Shown here piece after piece: positions 1 to 11,800 of a DNA stretch of 64,000 bases (the first letter of the stretch is position 1; every line of letters begins with the position of its first letter). The stretch lies in NCBI GenBank assembly GCA_964036195.1, contig OZ038453.1, forward strand, positions 27,151,998 to 27,215,997, written 5' to 3'. The DNA comes from Sphaerolaimus hirsutus. Lineage: Eukaryota > Nematoda > Chromadorea > Monhysterida > Sphaerolaimidae. The notes beneath the pieces are model-generated. The model was given only the letters and a program-made list of their open reading frames with translations, was not told the origin of the DNA and ran no database searches. The translations under genes were made by a program, and so were the position numbers.

Positions 1-652
1 TGGGAGATGTAGCAATCTAAAATTTTGGGGTTGTGTTACCAACACCACTCCCCTACTATACACTATTCAATAATGTGAGATAAATGTGAAAAAGTTCTAA
101 AAAATTCTCTTATTCTCTAAAAAAACACCTATCCCCAATAGATGGATAACAAAAAATTCACTTTTTGCAACTTTTTTAGTAGACACTTTAAGAGCTGGTT
201 TACAATACTTTAAAGGGAATGGTTTGATGTTTAAAGTTATGTAAAGAACCATACCTCTAAAATGCCTGCATTTCAAAATTTACTTAGGGTGAATTTTATG
301 ACATCATAATGACATCATTGCAGGAACAAAAATTAACAAAATTGACACTTTGAAATTCCCCCCAAGTAAATTTTGCAATGCATGCATTTTAGAGGTATGG
401 TTCTTTACATAACTTTAAACACCAAACCATTCCCTTTAAAATATCGTAAACCAGCTCTTAAAGTGTCTACTAAAAAAGTTCCAATAAATGAATTTTTTGT
501 CATCCATCTATTGGGGAGTGGTGTTTTTTTTAGAGAATAAGAGAATTTTTTAGAACTTTTTCACATTTATCTCACATTATTGAATAGTGTATAGAAGGGG
601 AGTGGTGTTGGTAACACATCCCCAAAATTTTAGATTTATACCCCTCCCGCAG
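1..652. repeat. Palindromic foldback element, ~0.65 kb
   Basis: Two arms of about 290 bp are near-perfect reverse complements around a centre near 320. The left arm begins near TCTAAAATTTTGGGG and the right arm ends with its complement near 637; weaker complementarity (GGGAG...) runs on to about 652. The left end is at or beyond the window edge. The centre contains GACATCAT words also found in the palindrome at 47240-47480, so the two are probably one family. No coding capacity; likely a non-autonomous foldback transposon. Confidence 0.8.
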
Positions 653-888
653 CTCAGAAATCAGTGGGTGCTGGACCTGCTGTGGGACACCATAAAAGCC
701 GAAAAAAAATTTGCACTTGGGGCGACCCACCCTGAGAGGGGTCGCCGCGACCCCCCAAATTTATGCGAAGTAGAGGGGGGTTGCGCCAATATCTCCCTCA
801 AGTTTCAGCCTCTGGGGCGCCCTAGAACTGGGGATAGGATGTAAGAAGTAAAATCAAAAATAGGGAGCCGGACGTGATCCGGAAGGTG
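653..888. other. Intergenic, nothing recognised
   Basis: Short G/C-richer stretch with GGGGTCGCC and GGCGCC words. An 85-codon frame crosses it but starts inside the preceding palindrome and shows no recognisable motif. Confidence 0.4.
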
Positions 889-1383
889 TTTACAAATACT
901 GGTATTTTTGGAAAACGTAAACGTAAACGTAAATACCTTTTCTAAATTGTGAGTATGAATACTGAAAACGTAAAATACTTCAAAATACCCGGGTAAACAT
1001 AAAAAAACGTAAACGTAAAAATTTCTTTCAAGTGCACCACCCATGATCAAGTGCATTGAAAAACACTTTTGTTTTTCCTATTTCAACCATTTCTCTGCTA
1101 ATACGATCACATTCTTGCTTATCTATGTTATTTATCAAACAATTGAGTAGATTATTGGCCAAAAACATAAATTGTACGTATTGTATCAGAAAAAAGGTCA
1201 AACATGCACTGTTTTTGTGCATTTTCCATACGATTTTTACGTTTTCTCTGGTACCCGGGTAATTGTGCCAGGAAAACGTAACAAAACGTAATGGTATTTT
1301 TGGAAAACATAAACGTAAACATAGATGTAAATACCCAAATAACCGGGTATTTCAGGTAAACGTAAATACGTTGTTCCAACTCT
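889..1383. mobile_element. Non-autonomous hAT-like element, CGTAAA-word family
   Basis: Interior is made of imperfect ACGTAAACGTAAA words and ACCCGGGTA motifs. Its ends resemble those of the elements at 55312-58664 and 58680-59419: the right end reads ...CAACTCTG, and the left carries AATACTGGTATTTTTGG, found inverted at the ends of the others. The flanks TCCGGAAG and TGGGGAAG match at 6 of 8 positions, compatible with a decayed 8-bp target duplication. No long ORF. Confidence 0.55.
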
Positions 1384-2100
1384 GTGGGGAAGACAGTTCA
1401 CCCAGAATCTCATGATGTTGGTGGAAGCACGCTGCTTCCATGCGCTTTATGGGCCCAATTTTTTGTTGTGACATTCATGCTTTGTGTTTGGGTCTGATAA
1501 GTGGAATGCATTTACATTTACCTAATTGCAATGTGTGATGGAATGTGCATGTATTGTCCGTGTGCATAACACATTGTGTGAAATCATTTCATAAAATGTG
1601 ACATATCTTCAAATGCATTACATTTCATGAGTAGCATAATTTGAAAGGAGAAATACATTTTCAAAACAAAGTAAACACAATGTGTTTCTGCAGTGGACAG
1701 CCTGTCCAAGAGTGAATATAATGTCTTTTATAATAATTGAATTTTTCTACAATGGCTCTGGTTTGTTGACAAAATTATATTCAACATGAATATTGTTCAG
1801 TCAAGTGTCTCACAAAAATTTTGGTGTCATTTTCCACCCTTTTGAACAATGACAAAGGTCAGCCCCAGTGCATGGAGGTCTATGGATTGACCAGGATGCA
1901 TTTGACAACGTGTAAAGCTCTGGGTAGTTCCCTGCCTCAGTATCTGTTGTTTCCATTGCTTGGACATTTTCATTCCCTCAGTTGATACAGTGTTCAGTTC
2001 CAACACTACCATCTGACCATTGGAAATAAAAAATTGAATTTGTCAAAGATATCTGTTTTATCTCTATAAAGCCAGATTTACAGCACAACAATAAATGGAT
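1384..2100. other. Intergenic, nothing recognised
   Basis: About 700 bp of AT-rich sequence without coding signature, tandem repeat or clear inverted repeat. The 61-codon minus-strand frame at 1827-2012 has no visible domain. Confidence 0.4.
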
Positions 2101-2522
2101 GGCGATACAACAAATAAAACATCACTGAGAAATTCATTATTTTCTTTTTTATTTTTTTTTTATTAAAAATTTGTGTTTAATAATCAATTTCTGTGCAAAA
2201 ATCTCATGTAGTATGAGCTGTGAAATTTGAATTTGAATGAAAAACGTTCAATGAAAAATGGTCCATCAACAAATCGATTTCATAGTGAGGCCCTAAAATC
2301 AATTTGTCAATGGCCATTGCATGCAATGACTGCTGACAAATTGATTTTAGGGCATCACCATAAAATTGATTTGTAGGCGGACCATTTTTCTTCAAACGTT
2401 TTTCATTCAAATTTGAATTTCACACCTCACACATAATAACATTTTGTTAATAATAAACATGAATTTCTGATAAAAATGTGAAGACATGAATTTTTCAGTG
2501 ACGTTTTATTTGTTGTATCACC
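2101..2522. repeat. Palindromic MITE-like element
   Basis: Ends are inverted copies: GGCGATACAACAAATAAAAC at the left and its near complement ending at 2522. An inner palindrome (about 2208-2430) carries GCCCTAAAATCAATTTGTC facing its complement, around a centre near 2315. No coding capacity, so a small foldback element is the most economical reading. Target duplication not resolved. Confidence 0.7.
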
Positions 2523-2563
2523 TTTTATGGAGGCTATTTACACAGGTCCCAGCCAGGGACCAG

Positions 2564-3194
2564 GGGCCAGATTTAATACTCCCTACAGATTTGTAGGGTA
2601 GGGCATACGCCCGACAGATTTTCTAAAGTTTAGCCGCATCGACGCACATGTACCGAGAGCAAGGCGGTTCGTAAAATATACGAAACCATCCCTTAAGGTT
2701 GCCGATATTGCAATATGACGTATATCACTTCGATTTTGGCCCGGAAATCACGATTTCGTCATTTCTTGACCGTCTGCCAATTCGTTTTTTATTTTATTTT
2801 GTCGGGCGGGTTACTCGCATAGGTCACGCTTTTGTGTAGTCAGGTGGTCACTTTTTTAGTGTTCACTGTCTGCAACCAAAACCATGAGGGCAGCGACAAG
2901 AAAGAACTGCATGCACGAGCGTACAAAAGCGCGACTTATGCGAGTAACCTGCCCAACAAAATAAAATAAAAAACGAATTGGCAGACGGCCGAGAAATGAC
3001 GAAATCGTGATTTCCGAGCCAAAATCGAAGCGATATACGTCATATTGCAATATCGGCGACCTTAAGGGATAGTTTCATATATTTTACGAACCGCCTTGCT
3101 CTCGGGCCATGTGCGTCGATGCGGCTGAACTTTAAAAAATCTATCGGGCGTACGCCCTACCCTACAAATCTGTAGGGAGTATTAAATCTGGCCC
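2564..3194. mobile_element. PIF/Harbinger-like MITE inserted in a foldback element
   Basis: Arms of about 270 bp (2564-2835 and 2930-3194) are inverted copies beginning GGGCCAGATTTAATACTCCC. The element is flanked by CAG on both sides (2561-2563, 3195-3197). CWG target triplets and GGGCC-type ends are known in PIF/Harbinger-type transposons; that assignment is inference. It sits inside a copy of the foldback family seen at 4686-5612, whose CCAGCCAGGGACCAG end lies just left of it and whose interior resumes at 3198. Confidence 0.7.
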
Positions 3195-3197
3195 CAG

Positions 3198-3564
3198 GAC
3201 CCAACAAAAAATTTTTTTTTCCAAAAGTGAATAATTGACGTGTATGGGTTGTTTGCATGTTAATTAGGTGAATTATCACCAAATTAGCATGCACGAAATT
3301 GTTTTGAGACGGTTACACACGCTGATGCATTTTCTTTGGGGGAGTATAAATTTTTTTAAATTTGTCTGAATTTTGGCATGTGAGTACTCCTTCATTTAGT
3401 GAGTACGCATGCCAAATTTCAGCTCAGCGCTGTTACCGGTTGTTATTTTTTTCATACTTCAATTTTTTTTGATCATAGGATCATTTTTGTATAGTGATCG
3501 AAATCCTGCCAGGGACCGGTCCCCGGCAACGTCGAAATGGCCCCGACCGGGGTCAAATGTCCTC
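3198..3564. repeat. Left arm of a foldback element (family of 4686-5612)
   Basis: Matches the left arm of 4686-5612: same order of GTGTATGGGTTGTTTGCATG, ATTAGGTGAATTATCACC, CTTTGGGGGAGT, and the GGACCGGTCCCCGGC block followed by GTCGAAATGGCCCCGACC. The right arm is absent; the copy ends where the 3565-3690 repeat begins. Confidence 0.75.
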
Positions 3565-3690
3565 GGAATTTTCGGTGTCACAAGCAGTAGTACCTATGTT
3601 TACCTAGTAAAAAGTGTCACAAAGTCAAATTTTGGCCAATGTGATTGTGAATGTCACAAGCACAAATTGGGACCTTGCACAGCCTATGTT
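3565..3690. repeat. Dispersed repeat, second copy at 46917-47040
   Basis: About 120 bp nearly identical to 46917-47040, including GTGTCACAAGCA, CATGTTTACCTAGTAAAAAG-like and GACCTTGC blocks. It is rich in TGTGAATGTCACAAGC, a short palindromic word. At the other locus the segment sits between GGCG-rich inverted ends, so this is probably a truncated copy of a small palindromic element. Confidence 0.75.
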
Positions 3691-4685
3691 TGTAACCTAA
3701 CACTTTTGTCATTTATAGGGTCTGACTGATTTGCAGCCTGTCCAGTCACATGCAACAAAAAGCCCTCCTGTTTCCACTTGTCATTTCTCAACAACTCCTC
3801 CACTACTTCAGTGATGTCCACTTCAAGCCATTTTGAGTTACCTGGTGTCAACAATTATGCAAGTGGAAAAGTAAAAACATTTTAGAAGTGAGAAGTATTG
3901 GTCAGTCACAGAAGTTTTGCTGTTTACATATCATCTTATTGCCATTATCATATGTAGTAATGTAAGATTATCATCTTACATTACTACATATTGCCAAACA
4001 TGCACACACACATTGGTTAACATTATTCGGTAAAAATGCAGAGTATGACCTACGGTTGGAAATTTCATAATTTTTGGGTTTGGGTATTGAGTATCTGGTT
4101 CAAAAAATTTCGGGAGGGGTATCATGTATGGTTCCGAAAACTTTGCAGGTTTCGGGTTGGGGTTAGGGTTTTGGTATTGAGGTCTGGTATCCAGTCAGGT
4201 TTTCAGGTCAAAATGTTGGGTATCGGTAAAATAATTGTCAGGTATTGGGTAATAGAATTGTTATGTATCAGGTAATAGAACCATCTGGTATTGAATTTAA
4301 CAACAAAAATACAGCATGGTTTAGTGTATCTATCACAAGATGCATAACTAAGTGGAAATACACATACCTAGAGACAGCAGTTTAAAAAAATTATCTTGCT
4401 CAAGGAAAAAGCATGACCACTGAATTGTGATGGCTGCATATGTTTGGGCATAGTCTCTTGCCATGGCTGCTGAAGCCCCAACAATGCTGTTACATATTTT
4501 TTTTTCAGGTTTCATTTTGCCCACTGTTTTTACCTCAGTATGTTTGGGTAAAAACCAGTGACAAACTTTAATATCTATATTTAAATACTAAACCCACCAA
4601 AAAACTTCAACAGTGCTTGAAACATCTTAGTTGATGGTGGCAGTATTCCAGTGGCCTTCACAGAATTACACATGGGCTAATTACA
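3691..4685. other. Intergenic; hairpin and GGTATTGGGTA-like word cluster
   Basis: No gene is supported. At about 3956-3995 a perfect hairpin is formed by TAATGTAAGAT and its complement. Between about 4047 and 4300 the plus strand contains imperfect GGGTATTG / GGTATCGG / GGGTTAGGG words, similar in style to the word-built interiors of the hAT-like elements elsewhere, but no inverted ends or target duplication were found. The rest is featureless. Confidence 0.45.
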
Positions 4686-5612
4686 CAGGCCCTGCCCAGC
4701 CAGGGACCAGTCCCCGGCAAAAAAAATATATTTTTTCAAGACTCAATAATTGGCCTGTATGGGTTGTTTACATGTTAATTAGGTGAATTATCACCGAATT
4801 AGCATGCACAAATTTTTGCAAGACAGGTAACACGCGCTGATGCATTTTCTTTGGGGGAGTGTATAATTTTTATTGGAATTGTCAGAATTTTGGCATGTGT
4901 GTACTCCTTCGTTTAGTGAGTACACATGCCAAAATTCAGGTCAACGCTGTTACTGGTTCTTTTTTTATTTTTACTTTAATTTTTATGATCACTGTATTTT
5001 TGTATAGTGATTGAAATCCTGCTGGGGACCAGTCCCCAGCAATGTCGAAATGGCCCCAACCGGGGTCAAACGTTCGCCATGAGAAATTTATTTTCAGTAA
5101 ACAAATAAATTTGATCCCTGACTGGGGACATTTGTCCCTGAAAGGGGACAAATTTTTAGTCCCCTGTCGGGGACAAACGTCCCCAGTCAGGGACCAAAAT
5201 TCATTGTCTACTGAAAAAAAATTTTTCTGACCATTGACCCCGGTCAGGGCCATTTCGACATTGCCGGGGACTGGTCCCCAGTAGGATTTTGATCACTATA
5301 CAAAAATACAGTGATCGACAAAAATTAAAGTATAAATAAAAAAGAACTGGTAACCGCGCTGACCTGAAATTTGGCATGCGCACTCACTAAACAAAGGAGT
5401 ACACACATGCCAAAATTCTGACAAATCCAATAAAAATTATACACTCCCCCAAAGAAAATGCATCAGCGCGTATAACCGTCTCACAAAAATTTTGTGCATG
5501 CTAATTTGATTATAATTCACCTTATTAACATGCAAACAACCCATACACGCCAATTATTGACTTTTGAAAAAAATAATTTTTTGCCGGGGACCAGACCCTG
5601 GGTGACCAGTCA
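4686..5612. repeat. Foldback element with GGGGAC-word centre
   Basis: Left arm (to about 5115) and right arm (from about 5190) are inverted copies; both carry the pair TTGCCGGGGACC and GTCGAAATGGCCCC. The centre (5115-5190) is built from GGGGACAAA / GTCCCCT words in alternating orientation. ORFs on both strands are by-products of the symmetry. A partial second copy lies at 2537-3564. Confidence 0.8.
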
Positions 5613-5787
5613 GACTTTGCACTCAAAGGTGTAGCACAGCAAAAAATAGCTGTGTGATATGTCGTGAAACGCCTTGAAGTGTCTTCATGCTGACACTTCC
5701 CGACACTTCACGAAGCTGGTGGCGCTTTCCAGCGCTTCACGAATATTGGCATGAATTCACATAACAGACACATGTGTCAACACACTG

Positions 5788-5958
5788 TGTTGCATTTATG
5801 ATAGGTTTACTTGTCACGTTGCAACGTAGTGTCCAAGAGGATTTTCATATCTTTATTCGTCGGTCAAGTGTACTCGAATTCACACATTAAATAACCACAA
5901 GCACATCAATCGAACGCTAGCGCGCTTCTCAAATATAATAACTTATCACATCCCAACA
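5788..5958 (-). repeat. Gypsy 3' LTR
   Basis: 171 bp, TGTTG...CAACA ends. It matches 25164-25334 except for CCAAG versus CCGAG near position 5832. The minus strand carries AATAAA (plus positions 5852-5857), a candidate polyadenylation signal. Confidence 0.92.
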
Positions 5959-6095
5959 CATTCCCCCCTGATCTCGAGGGTGTAACAAAACAAGTGTGAT
6001 ATACCTTTCAATACAACAAGTTAACAAATCACATTCTCACCGATATTACCAGAAAAACACCAAAACTTTTCAAGAAAAAACTCTCAGTCAAAATT

Positions 6096-6708
6096 TCACT
6101 CAAAATTATCACCACCACCATCACAATTCTTTTCATTTTCAACTACCCCCTCCTCCAATAGATTGTCTTCGAGAGGCGATTCGCTCTCAACTACAGGAAT
6201 TTTAGCAGGAATTTCCATAGGCGCGGCCGACGCACCTTTCTGATCGTACAAGTACATCAGTTCGGAAAATTTACGGCGCAAAGTCCCCAACTCATTTTTG
6301 AGATTTTTACACTTCAAATTTGAAGACTCTAACAACGAATTGACATGGATAGGTGAACTGAGAATTGCGAACTGAAAGAACATGCAAAGTACTGTCAACT
6401 GAAAATACGGTTCTGCGTCAAAACGAAATACATGACTTTAACCCAAAGCAGACAGCAGAAAAAGCTTTAAATGTTGAACAAAAAATGAATAAGTGCCAGC
6501 CAACGTTTTTGTCATCTTGAGTTGACGATTTCAGCATGAAAAACTTTTCGGCATAGTCAACTGGGGCGGCAACTGGCGGCGGCTGTTGAATTCCCGGGCG
6601 GCTGACGTGATCGCCGTAAAAACTAGAATAACCACGCTGGAACGAGTTGACAGCCGGGCGGCGATTATATTCTCGGTTAACAGGCGCACGCCGATCCAAG
6701 GGATTCAT
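6096..6708 (-). pseudogene. Extra ORF between Gypsy integrase and 3' LTR, broken
   Basis: Two minus-strand frames follow one another: 6418-6708 starts ATG (MNPLDRRAPVNREYNRRPAV) and is rich in Arg, Pro and Tyr; 6096-6398, in a different frame, contains a leucine/lysine-rich stretch (SLLESSNLKCKNLKNELGTL) that could form a short coiled coil, then an acidic tail. They probably formed one ~200-residue protein before a frame break near 6400-6500. The position is that of an env or accessory ORF in some Gypsy elements, but no signal peptide or membrane segment is clear. Function unknown. Confidence 0.45.
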
Positions 6709-6880
6709 GTCGACAAGTTAACAAGTTGAAGAATTTATCAATTAGACCTTTGTTTACATTTAGAAACATGTGTACATGTGGCGGAGTGCCAAAACGAGTA
6801 AACTGAAGTGCATGTATGCACTTTTACAGCACGGAAGTGGGTGGCAGTTTCCACACAAAGCGTTGTGGAACTGTAAAAGT

Positions 6881-7683
6881 CTATTCTTCATTGGATCCAA
6901 TTAGGAGTAGATTGCTGCCAGAAGTATTGACCACCTTAAAAGGACCATCAAATTTTGGAGAATTTTTATCCATTGAAAAACGCTTGACCATGACATAATC
7001 TCCAGCAGAAATTTCAACATGATGTTTTCTGTCAAAGTATTGTTTGTATAGGGAACGATTTTTGTCGCTTTGTGTTCTGGCAGCTGCAAAAAACAGGTTC
7101 CAATGGGGTAAATGTCCAAATACCAAATAAAAAGGACAACACCCCGTCATTCGGTTCATCGCTAGATTGTAACGCAAAGTGGCAAAGGGAAGTAAATCAT
7201 GCCAAGTTTGTTGTGGAAAGTCTAAAATACTCAAATTTAGTAAACTTCTGAGTTCGCGATTGGCCCTTTCAACAAGACCGTTCGCCACTGGATTGTGTGG
7301 CAAGACAGGTGCATGAGTAACTCCGAAATTTTCACATAAAGCATGCATCTCTGAGTTGACAAATTCCCTACCTCGATCAGTAACGAGAACACATGGAGCG
7401 CCAAGCAACATGAAAATGTATTTGTAAATTGTCTTGGAAATGGTGGTAGCATTCAAAGATGGCACTGCGCAGGTAACCAAATACCGAGTGAAAGCATCGA
7501 TAGCAACTAGAATTTGAAATTTCGATTTGAAGTCAAAATGCAAAATGTCCATGTGAAAAACTTAAAAAGGTTGTGTTGGAGTTTCGATATTGCCTAGCGG
7601 TGCAGCATTAATTCGATGCGGTTTGCATTGCATGCATTCTGAGCATGAGCTGCAAAATTTCAGAATATCCGCCTTCATAGTGG
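6881..7683 (-). pseudogene. Gypsy pol, integrase part (left of the BEL insertion)
   Basis: Minus-strand frame with the retroviral-type integrase core: AIDAFTRY (first Asp), TDRGREF (second Asp) and NGLVERANRELR (Glu), then a C-terminal GDYVMVKRF/GPFKV block. Upstream, 7565-7683 encodes the CSSCSECMQC half of the HHCC zinc finger; its His half lies beyond the BEL element near 19.95-20.0 kb. A stop at 7562-7564 and a frame change separate zinc finger and core, so this copy is inactive as read. Confidence 0.8.
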
Positions 7684-8782
7684 TGTAAAATAATACGGAA
7701 CTTGTTGAAGTGACTTGTGAACTAGCTCCTATTCCTAGCTGAGGAAGAGGACAAATGTGAACGTATGAAAGTTGACGTGAAGCGTCGTCTCTAGTTGACG
7801 TTCCGTTATTTTATCAAATGTGATTAGTTGAGTTGAAGTGAATTGACGTGAGTTAGTGTGAAGCAAATTTAGATTGTTTACAAAAGATTTTGACGAACGT
7901 TTTTATTTAGACAATTAAATACAAAGAAATAAGTGTAAATAAAATATATATAAAATTATACGTAAACAAGGGAATTAATTTACAACTAAATTAATTACTT
8001 AATTAAAACGTAAAAGAAGCTCTAATTACCGGAGAAATAAGGCAATTAAAAGAAGGCACTTAATTACGACAAAAGGCGACAATTAAGTGGCGCGGTTGTG
8101 AGAAAAGGCACCTTAAACAGCGCAGGTGTGAATAAAGCACTGAGGTGACTTAAAGCACCAAGAGTTAAACTTAGCACCAAAAACAAGCGACTTAATAAAG
8201 TGACAACGGCGCTTATTTAGATCCTAGGAAGAGATTCGTGGGAAGTTGACGAGGTTGCAAACACTGCCGATTTTAGCTGTGAAATCGGCTTTTAAGGGCC
8301 AGACCGATGGCGATTGACTTGGCGCCAATCGGTCGGCTCTAATCTCTGATTTTTACCCAACATTTCCAATTGTGAAAGTTCAATCCTTGCCCGCTCGCTT
8401 CTCCGATGAAAAGCGAGCTAAACTGGCAAGATAGTGAAAATGTGAGACAAGCCAGACAGCATTTGAAATGGCGTGCGGGCCCGGCCCCCCACTCGGGTCG
8501 AGCCCGGCGCTTAACATAAACATGACGGCGTATTTGCGTGCTGCTTGTCAAGGAAATGTGGCGGAATGTGAGCAATGACTAAGATCTAAATATGTGAGCG
8601 ATGTAAAGCGCACGTTGTAAACAACGTCGCTTGAGATATTAAATAACGAATGTGAAGATGTTAAGAAATGGAATGTCAATAAAAATGGAATCTTGATAAG
8701 TTGAATTAATTAAATATAAAAGCGAACATAAAGACGTTAACTTAAATATTAAAGGTTTTACATTTTACGATAATGTTACACA
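7684..8782 (-). repeat. BEL 3' LTR
   Basis: 1,099 bp, a duplicate of 18843-19941 with scattered substitutions (near 7874, 8236-8241, 8286, 8346, 8473, 8514-8522, 8640, 8681). A 78-codon minus frame (8339-8575) occurs in both LTRs but is conserved only because LTRs are duplicated. Rich in TGTGA words on the plus strand, like the rest of the element. Confidence 0.93.
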
Positions 8783-8865
8783 CTCCCGAAACTAGAATAA
8801 AAATTAAATTAAATTAAATTTTATCTCAGCCAATCTCGGCAAATTGATGTGAAACAAAATCAAAA

Positions 8866-11800
8866 TCAAACGCCTGTGATACTCTCATCACTCCTGTGGT
8901 AGCAGATCGTCGGCGTCTTCGACGCCGGCATTTTCCCGGCCCTCCTCATGATGTTCGTCCATGGGTTCGACGGCATCCTCCTCAGGTTGGCTGCCTTCCC
9001 CGTGCCTGGGCGCCTGGTCTTCTGTGGCCCCCGCTGGTCTGCCTGGCCAGTTGGGGAGCTTCTCAGATTCCTTGGCGAGCTGCTCGAAAGCTTGTCGGAG
9101 CGTGTCAGTCTTGTCGACGCTCGTCTTTGACGGCTCGGTGGGCTGCCATTGCTCCGTTGCTGCAAGCGGTTGGCTTGATAGCAAGGGGACATGGGAGGTT
9201 GTGAATGAGGTCGTACACTGTGAAGTGATTGAGTTGAATTGGTCAAATGGTACGGAGGGGGATCTAGATCTTGATCGTGACTTTCTTCCGTCTCTCCGAG
9301 CTCTATGTCGGACTGTGAAGGTGTTTGTTTGAGGAAGGTCACGGATCTTTTTAGATCGTTTAACTTTTGATTTGACCAGTTTTTGATTGATGTTATTGAA
9401 TTTGTGAAAAGTTTGGGGTATAAAGGAAAATGTCTGGTGTGACGATTGCTGCTCACCTGGGAGCCCTGCGACTCCAGTGAATCTCTTGAGTCGCTTTTGC
9501 AAGGGCTCGCGGTCAGGGATCGCGTCTTCCATTGTGACCTCCGTTGTGACAGGCTCGGTGACTGTGAGTCTGGCGTTTGGTGACGAGCTCTGCGCTTGTG
9601 ACTCGCAGGGGGGTGCAGATTTTGTGACCCGGCGCGCACCCGTCTCCATTTCGATTTCTTCGGCGCGTTCGGTACTATAACCGACCAGGGGATCCGATCT
9701 AGGCTGTACCGAGCGTCCTGAAAGCCGTTTGAATGGAGAAACTCGCTTGAGGGGTGTGACAAACTTTGAAGGTAACTGTGACGAACTTGACGATTGTGTG
9801 ACGGTTTGACTTGACAAAGCGGGTTTGTTGAAGCCGCTTTTCGGTTTCTTCTGGCGGTTACGTCGCCGTCGCTTACCGATTTTTCCTTGCTGAACGGACG
9901 GTGTTCCCATTTGTTTGGGCTTTTGTCCCTTCTGCCCTTTCTTCGGAAAAAGCCCTTGATGTCTGGCAGCATACCCCTGCCGGTTACGAGCCGCCACTGC
10001 ATGTAAACATAACCAATATACCCAATACAAGCAATTGTGATAATAATGAGTATGATGTTCACAGCTGTTTGAAGTGGCCCAGTAAGTAACGTGTCTAATG
10101 CAGACGCACCACCTGTGACACTACCGTGAATGATGTGACCCAATTCTTTTCCTACACCTTCAAAATATGCACCAACCCCTTGGCCGATGCCAGCAATATA
10201 TGCTTGCACGGCTTTAGGATCGTTGGATTTTGTTGCGATATAATCGACTGAACGTGTGACTTGTTGTTCGAGTCGTTGCAAATTTCGAAAGTGATGATGT
10301 GCAGCCATGATACTGAATGCAATGTCAGTCATGCTTACACCTGGTGACCCGGAAACATTTAGTGTGAATGGTTTCCACGAGCCAGCCCAAATTAATTCGA
10401 TTGGGAGTTTTGTGACGTGTAAATTCGTTGGTCCGTTTTCGTTGGCCCATGAATTATCATTTAATTGATAATATTTGTGATCTTTCATGAGACAATGATC
10501 TATTGGTGAATGTGTGATTAGATCATTGGTACCAGGAGCAACAAACATAATATGTGGGTGGTCTGTGACTTTGACCGGCAGAAATTTATAACAAGTATTG
10601 TTATATTCATGTTGAAAATAAATAATTTCTGCTGTGACAGGTTTACAATCCCAGAACATCAATATATATCCATGCCATTCAGCATAGAGATTTTGACGTC
10701 CTAGCAATGCTCGCAAGCCAAGCGTGGGATTGAATGTGACAATTGCATGGATTATATCTAGCTGGGTCTGACGGATGTGACATAATTGTTGCCAGATTGA
10801 TCCAAATTGTTTTTGTTCTAGATGTGCAATTTTGTCAACTTCATATTGTTGACGGGCTGTGAGCAAGTGAAATACACCAACATCAAGATTTGGTGCTAGT
10901 TTGAAATGAAGAGGAGCTTTTTCGGTTTCAGGTTTTTTCAATTTCTTAAGTTGATATCGAAGAAATTGAATGAATGCCGAACCCTGGTCAATATATTTTG
11001 CGTCTTTTGGTACACATTCTGCATTATTTGGAAATTGTTGTGATCTCCATGTGACCGAAAATGCAGCTTGCAATTTTTCCACTATGTAATGATTTTGTGA
11101 ATATTGCGCATCAAATTGACCAATCTCTTGGAATGCACATTGTTTGTTAAAAGCAGTAGCATTCCATAAAGAGACGCCATTGTCGCTGTCATAACAATAG
11201 CCGGCTTGTGGGTTGCAATGTGACAGATCTTGAATTTCGGAAACAATTTTCTTTCCGTCAAGACTTGCGACCACACCTTCTTCAATGTGAAAGTTCATCA
11301 CTGTGTTACTCAGATTGTGACAAAAGTAACAATAGTCGATGTGAAGTGATTTGTTAGTGCTCCACAATGCATGACCGATTTTTATTAAGGGTTCGCCTTT
11401 CCAAGTTTTATTTTGGTAGGCGATCATGCAATCGTAGGTTGTGACTCTGTGGTTTTTAATGATTTCTGGTGGCAGCATAGATTTTCCGCCCACCAGACTC
11501 ATATATGTAACTATAGTATGCTCTTGTTGAAAGCATCTATAAATTGGTGTTGTTTGCGGTTGCACACGCAACGTCCATATGGATACCACAATATCCTCTA
11601 TGGCTGTGACTTGAGGAAAGTGACATGTTACTTTTTCCGGAAGTTGAATTGCGTGACCAGTGCGTGTTTTATGGCACAGATTGAAAGTTTTGTGATATTG
11701 ATCTGTCCATGTGAGCGCGTTGGCTAATTTTGATTGTATTAGCAACGTTAGTGCCATTAAATGCGAGACGTTTCCCCAGAACGAATATGTGCCAGTGTAG

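Noticed and set aside
4036-4275. 79-codon frame with Trp/Arg/Val-rich composition
   Set aside because: It comes from GGTATTGGG-type words; translation is repetitive and has no domain.
8339-8575. 78-codon frame in both BEL LTRs (also 19498-19734)
   Set aside because: Present twice only because LTRs are duplicated; no domain and no independent evidence.
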